Shown piece after piece: positions 26,551 to 35,695 of a stretch of DNA of 64,000 bases; position 1 is the first letter of the stretch; each line of letters opens with the position of its first letter. Below the pieces are notes generated by a model. The model was not told the DNA's origin. It saw nothing but the letters and a program-made list of their open reading frames with translations, and searched no databases. Origin of the DNA: Microbacterium sp. LWH11-1.2 (GTDB lineage: Bacteria > Actinomycetota > Actinomycetes > Actinomycetales > Microbacteriaceae); NCBI RefSeq assembly GCF_038397745.1, contig NZ_CP151636.1, positions 3,968,001-4,032,000 on the forward strand. Reading direction: 5' to 3'. A program made the position numbers and the translations under genes.

Positions 26551-27621
26551 TCAGTCGCCTGTCGGATTGCCCTCGGCATCCCAGTTGCCGGCGACCTTCT
26601 TGCTCGGCTGCACACGCGGCGGCTCCCCGGGCATCTTCGGGAACTCCGGCGGGAAGGACAGCTCACCGAGCCCGTTCTCCTTGTCGCGCTCCCACCACTC
26701 GAGCAGGGTGTCGATGCGTCCCGGCGAGGTCTGCATGTCCGCCCAGGGGTCGCCGACGTCCGCGAGCCGCTGCGGGATGCTGCGCACCGTGAACACGGTC
26801 GGGTCGAGCCCGTCGAGCTCCTCCCACAGGACCGGTGTCGAGACGGTCGCACCCGGCAGGGCACGTGGACTGTAGGCGCCGGCCATCGTGCGGTCCCGGT
26901 TGGCCTGGTTGAAGTCGACGAAGATCCGCTCCCCGCGCTCCTCCTTCCACCAGTTCATGGTGACCTGCTCCGGCATCCGGCGCTCCAGCTCCCGCCCGGC
27001 GGCGATCACGGCATGACGCACGTCGAGGAACTCATGCGTCGGCTCGATGGGGGCGAAGATGTGCAGACCGCGGTTGCCGCTGGTCTTGGCGAACGCGTCG
27101 AGGCCGGCCTCGCGAAGCACCTCGCGCAGCGTGTGTGCGGCGGTGACGGCATCCGCGAAGTCCGTTCCCGGCTGCGGGTCCAGGTCGATGCGCAGTTCGA
27201 CGGGGTTGTCGGCATCCGTCGCCAGCGACGCCCAGGGATGGAACACGATCGTGTTCATCTGCACGGACCACACGATCGCGCTGGCGCGGTTGAGGACGAT
27301 CTGCGGATGCTGGCGCCCGCTGTTGTAGGTCATCATCTCGGCGTCGACGAAGTCAGGCGTGCCCTTCGGCGGGTTCTTCGAGAAGAACCCCTCCTTCCGC
27401 GGCTTTCCCGCCGCTTCGATGCCGTCGCGGAAGCGCTCGAGGGACACGGCCCTGTTGCCGTTCGCGTTGAGGAATGGGATCGACACCGACTGCACGTACT
27501 CGGCGAGCTCGGCCTTGGTGATGCCGAGGTCCGGCCACACCACACGGTTGGGGCTGGAGAGCACGACCTCGCGCTCTCCGTCGGAGTCGGCGACGGTCAG
27601 GGTCACGCGTTCGGAGGCCAT
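26551..27621 (-). CDS. LigD polymerase-domain-like primase-polymerase (AEP family)
   Basis: A 356-residue stand-alone homologue of the polymerase domain of LigD. The two metal-binding aspartates are in RIDLDPQPG. FAKTSGNRGLHIFAPI follows and holds the conserved SGNRGLH histidine of archaeo-eukaryotic primases. TMNWWKEERGERIFVDFNQANRDRTMAGAYSPR contains the third metal Asp (VDFNQ). Such enzymes add ribonucleotides or fill gaps during end joining and excision repair. TAGGGT lies 6 nt before the ATG. It converges with the LigC-like ligase, and the two likely work together; mycobacterial Rv3730c is the best parallel. Confidence 0.93.
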   Translation of the reverse strand: MASERVTLTVADSDGEREVVLSSPNRVVWPDLGITKAELAEYVQSVSIPFLNANGNRAVSLERFRDGIEAAGKPRKEGFFSKNPPKGTPDFVDAEMMTYNSGRQHPQIVLNRASAIVWSVQMNTIVFHPWASLATDADNPVELRIDLDPQPGTDFADAVTAAHTLREVLREAGLDAFAKTSGNRGLHIFAPIEPTHEFLDVRHAVIAAGRELERRMPEQVTMNWWKEERGERIFVDFNQANRDRTMAGAYSPRALPGATVSTPVLWEELDGLDPTVFTVRSIPQRLADVGDPWADMQTSPGRIDTLLEWWERDKENGLGELSFPPEFPKMPGEPPRVQPSKKVAGNWDAEGNPTGD

Positions 27622-27627
27622 GCTCCG

Positions 27628-27633
27628 ACCCTA
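27628..27633 (-). promoter_or_regulatory. -10 hexamer for a leaderless start (LigD-polymerase-like gene)
   Basis: TAGGGT, 6 nt before the ATG at 27621. Confidence 0.5.
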
Positions 27634-27664
27634 GGGTGCCGACGGATTCCGGGGAAGACCGCGC

Positions 27665-28828
27665 TCAGTCGTCGAGGTCGACCGCGAGCACCAGGACCGG
27701 TGCGAGCGCGTCGCGCTCGACGACGATCGACGGCCCCGCGGTGTCGACGATCACGCCGGCCATCTCGGCGTGACTCGAGAGCACCTTGGCGAGCTGCTCG
27801 GGTTCGAACGGCAGCGGCCGATCGCCCCGGCCGAGCGCGATGACCTCGAGCGGATGCGAGAAGAGCTGCAGGAACCGCCGACCGTCGGTGGTCTGCGCCT
27901 CGGCGATGCCGACCTGACCGGTGCCGCTGCCGTCGTTCACGGCCACCCACATGCGCTTCGACGCGAGCGCCTCCCCGACCTTCGCGGCGGAGTCCTGTTC
28001 CCGCGGCGCGGCGAGGAGCGACTTGACCGTCATGTCGACGTCGGCCTGATCGAGCGTCTTCTGCAGCAGCTCGGTCGGGAACACCACGCGGTGCGGTGCG
28101 GAGGCGTTGTCCACGATGAGACCCGCGAAGTCGCCGGACACCACCTGCTGCAGCACGGAGGTGACCGGCTGCGCCACCGCCGAGCTCGCGGCGGGATCGT
28201 CTTCCAACTGCACCGAGTCGCGCACGGCGGCAGCGGAGCTGAACGCGAGCATGAACTGGCGCTCGGCATCACGGACGACCGCGACCGCGAGCGGCTTGCC
28301 CTCGCTGATCTGCGTGCGCGCGTCGCCGATCACGCGGATGTACAGGTGCCCCTGCAGAGCCTGGCGCATGACGCCGAGCAGCTGCTCGTTCGTCGCGCCG
28401 GCCTCGACCTCCTTGAGGGCCTCGCGGAGCAGGACGTTGTCCTTCATCCCGGCGATGGTCTCGGTCTGCTCGGGCGGCAGGCTCGGCGCGAGCGGGAGCC
28501 GCCGGTCCTGCGGAATCGCGAGCTGCGGGGCGGGCTGCGCCGCCGACGGCCGCGGAGTCGGCAGACCCGACGGGGCCGACGGAGAAGCGGATGCCGCTGC
28601 CCCGGGCGCCGCCTCGGGGTCGGGCAGAGCGACCTCGGGGCCGGCTTCCTCACCGACGCCGCGGAACGCCTGGACGGAGATGCCGATCGTGGGCGCCGCG
28701 GCGACCGGTTCGGCGACAGCCGTCTCGGCTGCGTCGTCGGCGGGCGTGCGCGATTCGGTCTCGGGGGCGTCTGCTGCCGGGGCGACGGCGTCGTCGCTGG
28801 ACTTCTTGCGGCGGGAGAAGAGGGCCAT
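27665..28828 (-). CDS. SseB family-like protein
   Basis: A 387-residue soluble protein. The first 120 residues are a low-complexity Ala/Pro/Glu linker after MALFSRRKKSSDD, with no membrane segment. The rest contains two similar alpha/beta modules (starting about residues 130 and 265): the first with PLAVAVVRDAERQFMLAFSSA, the second with MWVAVNDGSGTGQVGIAEAQT. That arrangement fits SseB-type domains, which bind no known cofactor and have a poorly defined role. The ATG has TAGGCT 7 nt upstream. It lies 28 bp downstream of pcrA in the same direction, so pcrA transcripts may extend into it. Confidence 0.65.
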   Translation of the reverse strand: MALFSRRKKSSDDAVAPAADAPETESRTPADDAAETAVAEPVAAAPTIGISVQAFRGVGEEAGPEVALPDPEAAPGAAASASPSAPSGLPTPRPSAAQPAPQLAIPQDRRLPLAPSLPPEQTETIAGMKDNVLLREALKEVEAGATNEQLLGVMRQALQGHLYIRVIGDARTQISEGKPLAVAVVRDAERQFMLAFSSAAAVRDSVQLEDDPAASSAVAQPVTSVLQQVVSGDFAGLIVDNASAPHRVVFPTELLQKTLDQADVDMTVKSLLAAPREQDSAAKVGEALASKRMWVAVNDGSGTGQVGIAEAQTTDGRRFLQLFSHPLEVIALGRGDRPLPFEPEQLAKVLSSHAEMAGVIVDTAGPSIVVERDALAPVLVLAVDLDD

Positions 28829-28835
28829 ATGAGCC

Positions 28836-28841
28836 AGCCTA
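28836..28841 (-). promoter_or_regulatory. -10 hexamer for a leaderless start (SseB-like)
   Basis: TAGGCT, 7 nt before the ATG at 28828. Confidence 0.5.
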
Positions 28842-28856
28842 ACCCGCTCGCGAGCC

Positions 28857-31316
28857 CTAGATCTTCTCGATCGGCGCGACCTTGATGAGCAGCTTCTTCT
28901 GCCCCGCGGTGTCGAAGCGCACGTGCGCGATGCGCTTCGCGCCCTCACCGGTCACGGCATCGACCCTGCCCTCGCCGAAGTCGACGTGACGGATGCGATC
29001 ACCTGCGGTGAGCTCGAGGTCGCCGTTGTCGCGCATCTTGGCGGTGACGCGGTTGGGGAACTTGTCCATCGCTGTCGAGAGCGGCTTTAGCGAATCCCTG
29101 CCCGGCAGCGCCTTGACGCCGAACCGGTCGCCCGAACCCGAGCCCGATCCGCCGAATCCGCCGGAACGACGCGCGTTCAGGGCACGCGACTGCATGCCCC
29201 CACGCGAGTTGACGTCGCCCGGCGACTGGCGCCAGTCGATCAGCGCCGCGGGGATCTCCTGCAGGAAGCGACTGGGCATCGCGACCGTGACCTCGCCGAA
29301 CTGCGCCCTGGTCATCGCGAGCGAGAGGTGCAGCCGCTTGCGGGCCCGGGTGATGCCGACGTAGAACAGTCGGCGCTCCTCCTGGGGGCCTCCGGGCTCG
29401 CCCGCCGAGATGCGATGCGGGATGAGGTCTTCCTCGACGCCCGTGACGAACACGGCGTCGTATTCGAGGCCCTTCGCCGTGTGCATCGTCATCAGGGAGA
29501 CCGTTCCGGACTCGTCGTCGAGGTCGTCGGCATCCGACACCAGCGCGACCTCGGTGAGGAAGTCGACGATCGTGCCCTCGGGGTTGTTGCGCGCGAAGTC
29601 GCGGGCGACGGCGACGAACTCGTCGAGGTTCTCGACGCGGGCCTCGTCCTGCGGGTCGCGGCTCGCCCGGAGCGAATCGAGGTACCCGCTCTTCGAGAGC
29701 AGCAGGCTCAAGCCGTCGGCGACGGTGGTCGGGGCCGGGAGCTCGCCGGATGCCGGGAGCATGATCGCCGTGGCCTCGGCGAGAACGGCGTCGAGGTGCG
29801 CGATCGCGGCCTGGATCTTCGGGCCGAAGCCGAGTTGCGCCGAGTTGGCCAGGGCATCGCGGAAGCTGATGCCGTGCTCCTCTGCGAAGCGAGCGATCGC
29901 GGTCTCCGTGACGTCGCCGATGCCGCGGCGCGGCTTGTTCAGGATGCGGCGCACCGACATCTCGTCGGCCGGGTTCGCGACAGCGACGAGGTAGGCGAGC
30001 GCGTCCTTGATCTCGGCGCGCTCGTAGAACTTCGTGCCGCCCATGATCTTGTACGGCACCGCGGAGCGGATGAAGATCTCCTCCAGCGCGCGGGACTGCG
30101 AGTTGGTGCGGTAGAACACGGCCATCTCCGAGTACGGCATGCCGGCTCGGCGCAGCACCTCGATCTCGTCGGCCACGAACTGCGCCTCATCGTGCTGCGA
30201 GTAGCCGGTGAAGCCGATGATGGCGTCGCCGTCGCCCTTGTCGCTCCAGAGCTTCTTGTCCTTGCGGTCGAAGTTGTTGCCGATGACGGCGTTCGCCGCG
30301 GACAGGATGTTCTGGGTCGAGCGGTAGTTCTGCTCGAGCAGCACCACCCGCGCACCCGGGAAGTCGCGTTCGAACTCGCTGATGTTGCGGATGTCGGCGC
30401 CGCGGAACGCGTAGATCGACTGGTCGGAGTCGCCGACCACCGTGAGCGAGGCACCGCCGAGGGCGGGGGTCGTCTCAGGTTCGAAGATCATCATGCCGTT
30501 CGAGGCATACGGATCGGGAGCGTCGGAGGAGACCGGCCTCGTCAGCTCGTGGATCAGCGCGTACTGCGCGTGGTTGGTGTCCTGGTACTCGTCGACCAGG
30601 ATGTGCCGGAAGCGGCGCCGATAGGTGTCGGCGACCTGCGGGAAGGCACGGAAGAGGTACACCGTCTGACCGATGAGATCGTCGAAGTCGAAGGCGTTGG
30701 CCTTCTGCAGCTGCCGCTGGTAGTCGGCGAACAGCTCGACGAAGATGCGCTCGGTCGGGTCGCTCATGTTGGCCTGGCGGGCGTACGACTCGGCATCGGA
30801 GAGCTCGTTCTTGAGCTTCGAGATGCGCGACTGCACGGAGGCCGGGGTGAGGCCGTAGGCATCGGCCTCGTGCTCCTTCACGAGGCGCTTGATGAGCGCG
30901 CGCGAGTCACCCGAGTCGTAGATCGTGAACGTCTTCGTGAACCCGAACTGCTCGGCCTCGCGGCGCAGGATGCGCACGCACGCGGAGTGGAACGTCGAGA
31001 TCCACATGCCGCGCGCGGCGTCGCCGATGAGTCCGGCGACGCGCTCGCGCATCTCGCCCGCAGCCTTGTTCGTGAACGTGATCGCGAGGATCTGGCTCGG
31101 CCACGCCTCGCGGCCGCGGAGCAGCGACGCGATGCGGCGCGTGAGCACGCTCGTCTTGCCGGATCCGGCGCCCGCGACGATGAGCAGCGCGGGTCCGCGA
31201 TAGGTGACGGCTTCGAGCTGCTGCGGGTTCAGTCCGGCGAGGAGGTCGTCCTGTCCCTCGGCCCCTGCGGAGCGGGGACCGGCGGTTCCGGGGACGATGA
31301 GGGGAGCTTCGGTCAT
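28857..31316 (-). CDS. pcrA: ATP-dependent DNA helicase PcrA/UvrD
   Basis: An 819-residue superfamily 1A helicase that unwinds DNA 3' to 5' during excision repair and replication fork processing. LNPQQLEAV is the Q motif and VAGAGSGKTSVLTRR is Walker A. ITFTNKAAGEMRERV is motif Ia, DEYQDTNHAQ motif II, GDSDQSIYAFRGAD motif III and EQNYRSTQNIL motif IV. MTMHTAKGLEYDAVFVTG and VGITRARKRLHLS are motifs V and VI. All are complete. A flexible Gly/Ser-rich linker separates the core from the C-terminal Tudor-like end (GDRIRHVDFGEGRVDAV), as in other PcrA proteins. The ATG has TAGACT 9 nt upstream and AAGG nearby. Confidence 0.97.
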   Translation of the reverse strand: MTEAPLIVPGTAGPRSAGAEGQDDLLAGLNPQQLEAVTYRGPALLIVAGAGSGKTSVLTRRIASLLRGREAWPSQILAITFTNKAAGEMRERVAGLIGDAARGMWISTFHSACVRILRREAEQFGFTKTFTIYDSGDSRALIKRLVKEHEADAYGLTPASVQSRISKLKNELSDAESYARQANMSDPTERIFVELFADYQRQLQKANAFDFDDLIGQTVYLFRAFPQVADTYRRRFRHILVDEYQDTNHAQYALIHELTRPVSSDAPDPYASNGMMIFEPETTPALGGASLTVVGDSDQSIYAFRGADIRNISEFERDFPGARVVLLEQNYRSTQNILSAANAVIGNNFDRKDKKLWSDKGDGDAIIGFTGYSQHDEAQFVADEIEVLRRAGMPYSEMAVFYRTNSQSRALEEIFIRSAVPYKIMGGTKFYERAEIKDALAYLVAVANPADEMSVRRILNKPRRGIGDVTETAIARFAEEHGISFRDALANSAQLGFGPKIQAAIAHLDAVLAEATAIMLPASGELPAPTTVADGLSLLLSKSGYLDSLRASRDPQDEARVENLDEFVAVARDFARNNPEGTIVDFLTEVALVSDADDLDDESGTVSLMTMHTAKGLEYDAVFVTGVEEDLIPHRISAGEPGGPQEERRLFYVGITRARKRLHLSLAMTRAQFGEVTVAMPSRFLQEIPAALIDWRQSPGDVNSRGGMQSRALNARRSGGFGGSGSGSGDRFGVKALPGRDSLKPLSTAMDKFPNRVTAKMRDNGDLELTAGDRIRHVDFGEGRVDAVTGEGAKRIAHVRFDTAGQKKLLIKVAPIEKI

Positions 31317-31376
31317 GGCCTTATGAGTCTAGGCCGCGGCACCGACACCGCGGCACGGCGACGACGGCCGTCGAGA

Positions 31377-31418
31377 GACAGGAGGGGTGCACGAGCGAAC
31401 TCGCGCACCCCTCCTGTC
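31377..31418 (-). terminator. Terminator of the lamin-tail surface protein gene
   Basis: A 14-bp stem GACAGGAGGGGTGC with its complement and an inner CGAG/CTCG pairing, 12 nt after the stop codon at 31430. Confidence 0.85.
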
Positions 31419-31429
31419 GCGGGTCGGTG

Positions 31430-34400
31430 TCAGGCGGTGCGTCGGCGCCGACCGACGGCGATGCCACCCGCCGTCAGCAGCATCAGCGCGAGCGCGATCG
31501 CTGCGATGGGCAGCTCCGCTCCCGTGGCCGCCAGACCGCCGGATGCCGCCGTGATGCGGATGTCCGCCCACCCGAGCAGCGTGCCGTCGGCCGCGTAGAC
31601 CGCGATCCGGTGTGCACCGAGCGCGGCATCCGCCGGGATCGTGACGTTCAGAGCGCCGGATGCCGAGAGCGATCCGGTCGCGATGCGCACCGGGTCGGAG
31701 TACATCCACACCGCGACGTCCTCGCCGGCGGCATCCGCTCCGACCGTGACGGTGACCTTCTGGCCTCGCGTCGCGACCGCCGGGTCGACCGTCACGCCGT
31801 TGCGGTTGCCGTCGACCAGATCCGTGCCGGGCAGCGGCGGCGTCTCGCCACCGGGGTTCTCCCCGCCGGGGTTCTCGCCGTCGACACCCGGGAGGGTCCC
31901 GACGCGCAGCGCCTCCGACGCGAAGCCGTCGGCGAACCACCAGACCGGGCGCTGACCGTCGACCGACAGCGAGGCCGGAGCCGTGGCGAAGCCCTCGTTG
32001 TTGATGTCGGGCATCCCGGCGGGGCGCGCGTAGTGCGCGACACCCGGCTTCGCGGTGCCGTTCAGGGTGATCTCGGCCGAGCGGCCCTGGCATCCGTCGT
32101 CGCAGACCGCCCACAGCGTGTTCCGCACGCCGTCGTAGTCGAGCGCCATGACCCCGGGGAGGCCTGGGGCGATCTCCGACACCAGCGTCGCCGTGCCGTC
32201 CGCGGCGAGCGCGAAGGCGTAGACGTGTCCGTTGTCCTCGACGGCGACGAAGAACAGCCCGTCTCCGTGCCCGGCGTATGCCGACGGGTCGTACGCGGCT
32301 CCGGTGTTGTCGTCGAAGAGCTTTCCGGCGAGCGCCGCGTCAGGCACCCACTGGACGGCCTCCATGCCGAGGTTGGCTCCGACGGCCGGCAGCAGCGCGG
32401 TCAGATCCCACTCCTGCTCCGCGACGAGGTCTCCCGCCGCGGCATCCGGGGCCACCTTCAGCACGACGTTCTGGTTCACGCCCTTGGCGCTGTTGTCGCG
32501 TTCGGAGGCGACGTAGACCGCGCCTGCGCCGTCGACCGTGATGCCCTCGGTGTCAGGACCTGCGGCTCCCGGGTCCTCGGCGTCCTTCTGGAAGCGGACG
32601 CGCTTGCCGTCCTCCCAGCCGTCGACCTTCTCCACCGAGCCGTCGGCATGCGCCTCGAGCTTCCAGATGCGCCCTTCGCCGTTGTCGACCGCCCAGAGGA
32701 ACAAGCCGTCGGCGGTCTCCTGCACGTCGAGGCCCGAGCTGTCCTCGAGGAAGGTCGGGACGCCGTCGAGCGCGCGCACGTCGGCGGAGCCGGGCCACGG
32801 CGAGACCGTGACCTCGCCGTCGCAGACGTTCGCCGCGCCCTTCGTGGACTCGGTCGTGGTCGCGAAGACCCCGGTGGCGTCGGGGCAGCGGCCCCACGTG
32901 GTCGCCGCGTGGCCCTCACCCCAGGTGGTCTCGTCGATCAGCAGGTCTCCGTCGAACAGGCGCACCGTGTCGCCGCCGCCGAGACCGAAGCCCAGCTGCT
33001 CGCGCTCGACGACGAGGTATCCGCCGGCCGCGATCGAGGTGCCGGCGGGGATCGCATACGCGTGTGCGTCGTCATCGTCCTTCACGACGACGCCCGAGAC
33101 GTCGAGGGCCGCCGTCGTCGGGTTCACGAGCTCCACCCAGTCGTCCGGGGAGCCGCCGTCGGACTCGACCTCGTTGATGCGCACGGGGTTGCCGCAGGCG
33201 TTGCGGAGTCCCTTGGTCGACACGGCCACATCGGCGAACTCGCCCGTGCCGTCGGCGCAGCGCGCCCAGACGCCCTCGGCGTGCGCCGCGTAGACGTGCT
33301 CGTCGACCGTGTTCCCGTTGGCGTCGCGGATCGTCACGGTGTCGCCGTTGCCGAGCCCGAACACGAAGTTCGCGGGCTGGTCGAACACGAAGAAGGCGCC
33401 GGGCTCGAGGATCGTGCCGGCCGGAAGCGGCGTGGTCTCCGCGGCATGGCCGTTCGGATCGTTGTCCATCACGGACCACCCCGAGAGGTCGACCGCCGTC
33501 GCTCCGGTGTTGACGATCTCGACCCAGTCGGTGGCATCGCCGTTCGACTCGATCTCGTTGATGACGACGTCCGGCATCACGCAGGAGTTCGCCGCACCCG
33601 GGGTGGGGTGGGCCAGCAGGAACGCGCCCTCGCCGTCGGGGCAGCGTGCGAGCGTCGCTGCGGCGAAGTCCCCGTCGATGGCCGCGTGTCCGGACCAGGG
33701 CAGCGTGTCGTCGATCATCGTGCCACCGGCGTCGTAGAGACGGATGCGGTCGGCGCTGCCGATGCCGATCGGATCGCGGAATGCCGCTTCCGCGCCTCCG
33801 ACGAGTCCGATCGTGCCCTCCTCCACGACGAGGAAGGCTCCCGCCTCGATCGTCGTGCCGGGCAGGAACTGCCAGCGGTGGTCATCCGAGTTGTCGCGGA
33901 CCTCGTAGCCCGAGATGTCGAGTGCCGCGTCGCCGGGGTTGTGGAACTCCACCCAGTCGGCCGGCTGCGAATCCACCTCGTTGATGACGATCGCACCGTC
34001 GACGGGGGTCACCGAGCAGTCGTTGGCCGCACCGGGTGTCGCTGCCGTCGCGTGCGCCCACTCCCCTGTGCCGTCAGGGCACCGCGACCAGTCCGACAGC
34101 GGCGCGGTGTTCTCGTACGCGTAGGCGTCGATCTCCGCACCGGCCGGGTCGAACAGCACGACCTCGTCGCCCTTGCCCAGCCCGAAGCCGAAGTCGACAT
34201 CCTTCTGAAGAACGAGGAACTCCCCCGGCGCCAGCGACGTGCCTTCCGGCGCAGATCCGAACGTGTCGCGCTTCTCGTCGGAGATGTACCAGCCGTCGAG
34301 GGCGACCGACTCGGTGCCGGCATTGTAGAGCTCGACCTGATCGGCGAGACCGGTCGCTGCGTCGTCGTAGATGATCTCGTTGAGCACGAGACCCGCGGAC

Positions 34401-34537
34401 GCGGTGACGCCCGGAGCCTCCTCGACGGGACGGATGCCGGGATCGGCGCCGACCGCGGCGACCGGGGTGGCGAGCAGGGCGGCGGCGCTGAGGGCGCAGA
34501 CGGCCGTGACCGCCGCTGCGTAGTGCAGGCGGGGCAT
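31430..34537 (-). CDS. Sortase-anchored lamin-tail domain surface protein with beta-propeller-like region
   Basis: A 1035-residue secreted protein. Residues 1-31 are a signal peptide. Four lamin-tail domains follow; their starts are LVLNEIIYDD, IVINEVDSQP, VVINEIESNG and VRINEVESDG. Each domain ends with a repeated WxRCxDGxGxF segment containing a Cys, with a partner Cys near the next domain, suggesting disulfides. The second half (from about residue 560) contains DSSGLDVQETADGLFLWAVDN and DTEGITVDGAGAVYVASE, resembling the esterase-like/phytase-like propeller family. The end is SGGLAATGAELP, a hydrophobic helix and RRRR, a class E sortase (LAxTG) cell-wall anchor. The lamin-tail domain also occurs in the big nuclease at 53206-57840. 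A role in extracellular nucleotide or phosphate use is possible but unproved. Confidence 0.85.
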   Translation of the reverse strand: MPRLHYAAAVTAVCALSAAALLATPVAAVGADPGIRPVEEAPGVTASAGLVLNEIIYDDAATGLADQVELYNAGTESVALDGWYISDEKRDTFGSAPEGTSLAPGEFLVLQKDVDFGFGLGKGDEVVLFDPAGAEIDAYAYENTAPLSDWSRCPDGTGEWAHATAATPGAANDCSVTPVDGAIVINEVDSQPADWVEFHNPGDAALDISGYEVRDNSDDHRWQFLPGTTIEAGAFLVVEEGTIGLVGGAEAAFRDPIGIGSADRIRLYDAGGTMIDDTLPWSGHAAIDGDFAAATLARCPDGEGAFLLAHPTPGAANSCVMPDVVINEIESNGDATDWVEIVNTGATAVDLSGWSVMDNDPNGHAAETTPLPAGTILEPGAFFVFDQPANFVFGLGNGDTVTIRDANGNTVDEHVYAAHAEGVWARCADGTGEFADVAVSTKGLRNACGNPVRINEVESDGGSPDDWVELVNPTTAALDVSGVVVKDDDDAHAYAIPAGTSIAAGGYLVVEREQLGFGLGGGDTVRLFDGDLLIDETTWGEGHAATTWGRCPDATGVFATTTESTKGAANVCDGEVTVSPWPGSADVRALDGVPTFLEDSSGLDVQETADGLFLWAVDNGEGRIWKLEAHADGSVEKVDGWEDGKRVRFQKDAEDPGAAGPDTEGITVDGAGAVYVASERDNSAKGVNQNVVLKVAPDAAAGDLVAEQEWDLTALLPAVGANLGMEAVQWVPDAALAGKLFDDNTGAAYDPSAYAGHGDGLFFVAVEDNGHVYAFALAADGTATLVSEIAPGLPGVMALDYDGVRNTLWAVCDDGCQGRSAEITLNGTAKPGVAHYARPAGMPDINNEGFATAPASLSVDGQRPVWWFADGFASEALRVGTLPGVDGENPGGENPGGETPPLPGTDLVDGNRNGVTVDPAVATRGQKVTVTVGADAAGEDVAVWMYSDPVRIATGSLSASGALNVTIPADAALGAHRIAVYAADGTLLGWADIRITAASGGLAATGAELPIAAIALALMLLTAGGIAVGRRRRTA

Positions 34538-34616
34538 GGAGGACTCCTGGGTAGGGGTTCAGACGGGTAGGCCTACAGACCACCGACTCCGCGTGGCCGC
34601 GCGGCGACTCGCACGT

Positions 34617-34657
34617 GCACGGGAGGTGAACGACGGGTGGCCGTTCACCTCCCGTGC
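34617..34657 (-). terminator. Terminator of the ABC-2 exporter operon
   Basis: A 16-bp perfect stem GCACGGGAGGTGAACG and complement with a 9-nt loop, 15 nt after the permease stop. Confidence 0.85.
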
Positions 34658-34672
34658 CGCGTGGGCTCTGGC

Positions 34673-35695
34673 TCAGGCGATGCGGGTGCCCGGCGGAAGC
34701 CGTCGCGCCGGCGTGCGGGTGCGCGCCCACGCCCCGGCGAACAGGGAGCCGGCGATGACGAGCTGCACTCCCAGCCCGACGAACCAGCTCGGCACGGTCG
34801 AGTCGAGGACCTCCTGCGGTGTCCGACCGGTGACGCCACCGCTCGGATCGCACTCGTCCCAGCGCTGCTCGAGGGGTGACAGCTGCGCGCTGCGCACCCC
34901 GTACTTGATCTGCCCGAACAGGTCGACGGGGTAGCCGTCGGCGGAGAGCTCGGTCGGGGTCGCATCCGCGAGCACCACGAACGGGTTGGCGGCGAGCGCC
35001 CACCAGACGAGATCGAACCGCGGCACCTCGTAGCTGTTGCTCTCCCAGCGCTCGCAGTCGACGTTCCCGGAAGAGTCGTACGGACGGTGATAGCTGGTCG
35101 CCTCGCCGCGCACCGCCATCCCGCCGAGGAGGAAGACGATGAGCGTGCCGATCACGAGCACCGACACGACGAGGTAGGTCGTCGCGACCGAGAACAGCGG
35201 ACGCGCGAGCAGTCCGCTCAGTCCCACGCCGATCGCGGCGACCACGACGATCTCCACCGCGAGGACGAGGAGGGAGACGAGCAGGACGGCGGCGTTCGCT
35301 CCGCCGCCGAGCAGGGAGAACGCGAGGAACGGCAACGCCACGACGAGGAACGCGCCGCCCGTCGCGATGGCGGCGACGAGCTTGCCGATCATGATGTCGC
35401 CGGTCGAGACGGCGGTGACCTGGACCGCGGCGAGCGTCGCGGCATCGCGGTCGCCGTTGATCGCGTTGCCGCTGAGCGTCGGCGAGACCAGCACCACCAG
35501 CAGCAGGACGATGTTGACGACGATCGAGTAGACCCCGGCTCCGACGGCGTCACCCCAGGAGTACACGGCGAACGCGAGCCCGGTGATGCCGAGCAGGACG
35601 AGCGCGAACACCCCGAGGAGGACGTACCAGCTGACGCTGCGCAGGCGCTGGGTCAGCTCGAGGCGGGCGACGGTGCCGATGTGCGCGAGACTCAT
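34673..35695 (-). CDS. ABC-2 type transporter permease
   Basis: A 340-residue membrane protein with about six hydrophobic segments. The first follows an amphipathic N-terminus (HIGTVARLELTQRLRSVSWY). A large extracytoplasmic loop of about 110 residues (DSSGNVDCERWE onwards, with two Cys) precedes the last helix, as in ABC-2 permeases of the NatB/CcmB-like group. The gene overlaps its ATPase partner by four bases (ATGA). The pair probably exports a lipid, peptide or antibiotic, or affects antibiotic tolerance; the substrate is unknown. Confidence 0.85.
   Translation of the reverse strand: MSLAHIGTVARLELTQRLRSVSWYVLLGVFALVLLGITGLAFAVYSWGDAVGAGVYSIVVNIVLLLVVLVSPTLSGNAINGDRDAATLAAVQVTAVSTGDIMIGKLVAAIATGGAFLVVALPFLAFSLLGGGANAAVLLVSLLVLAVEIVVVAAIGVGLSGLLARPLFSVATTYLVVSVLVIGTLIVFLLGGMAVRGEATSYHRPYDSSGNVDCERWESNSYEVPRFDLVWWALAANPFVVLADATPTELSADGYPVDLFGQIKYGVRSAQLSPLEQRWDECDPSGGVTGRTPQEVLDSTVPSWFVGLGVQLVIAGSLFAGAWARTRTPARRLPPGTRIA

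Noticed and set aside
29328..31598. 756-codon plus-strand frame over pcrA
   Set aside because: Opposite-strand shadow of a helicase with all motifs intact.
31427..34570. 1047-codon plus-strand frame over the lamin-tail gene
   Set aside because: Composition artefact; the minus-strand protein has signal peptide, domains and sorting signal.
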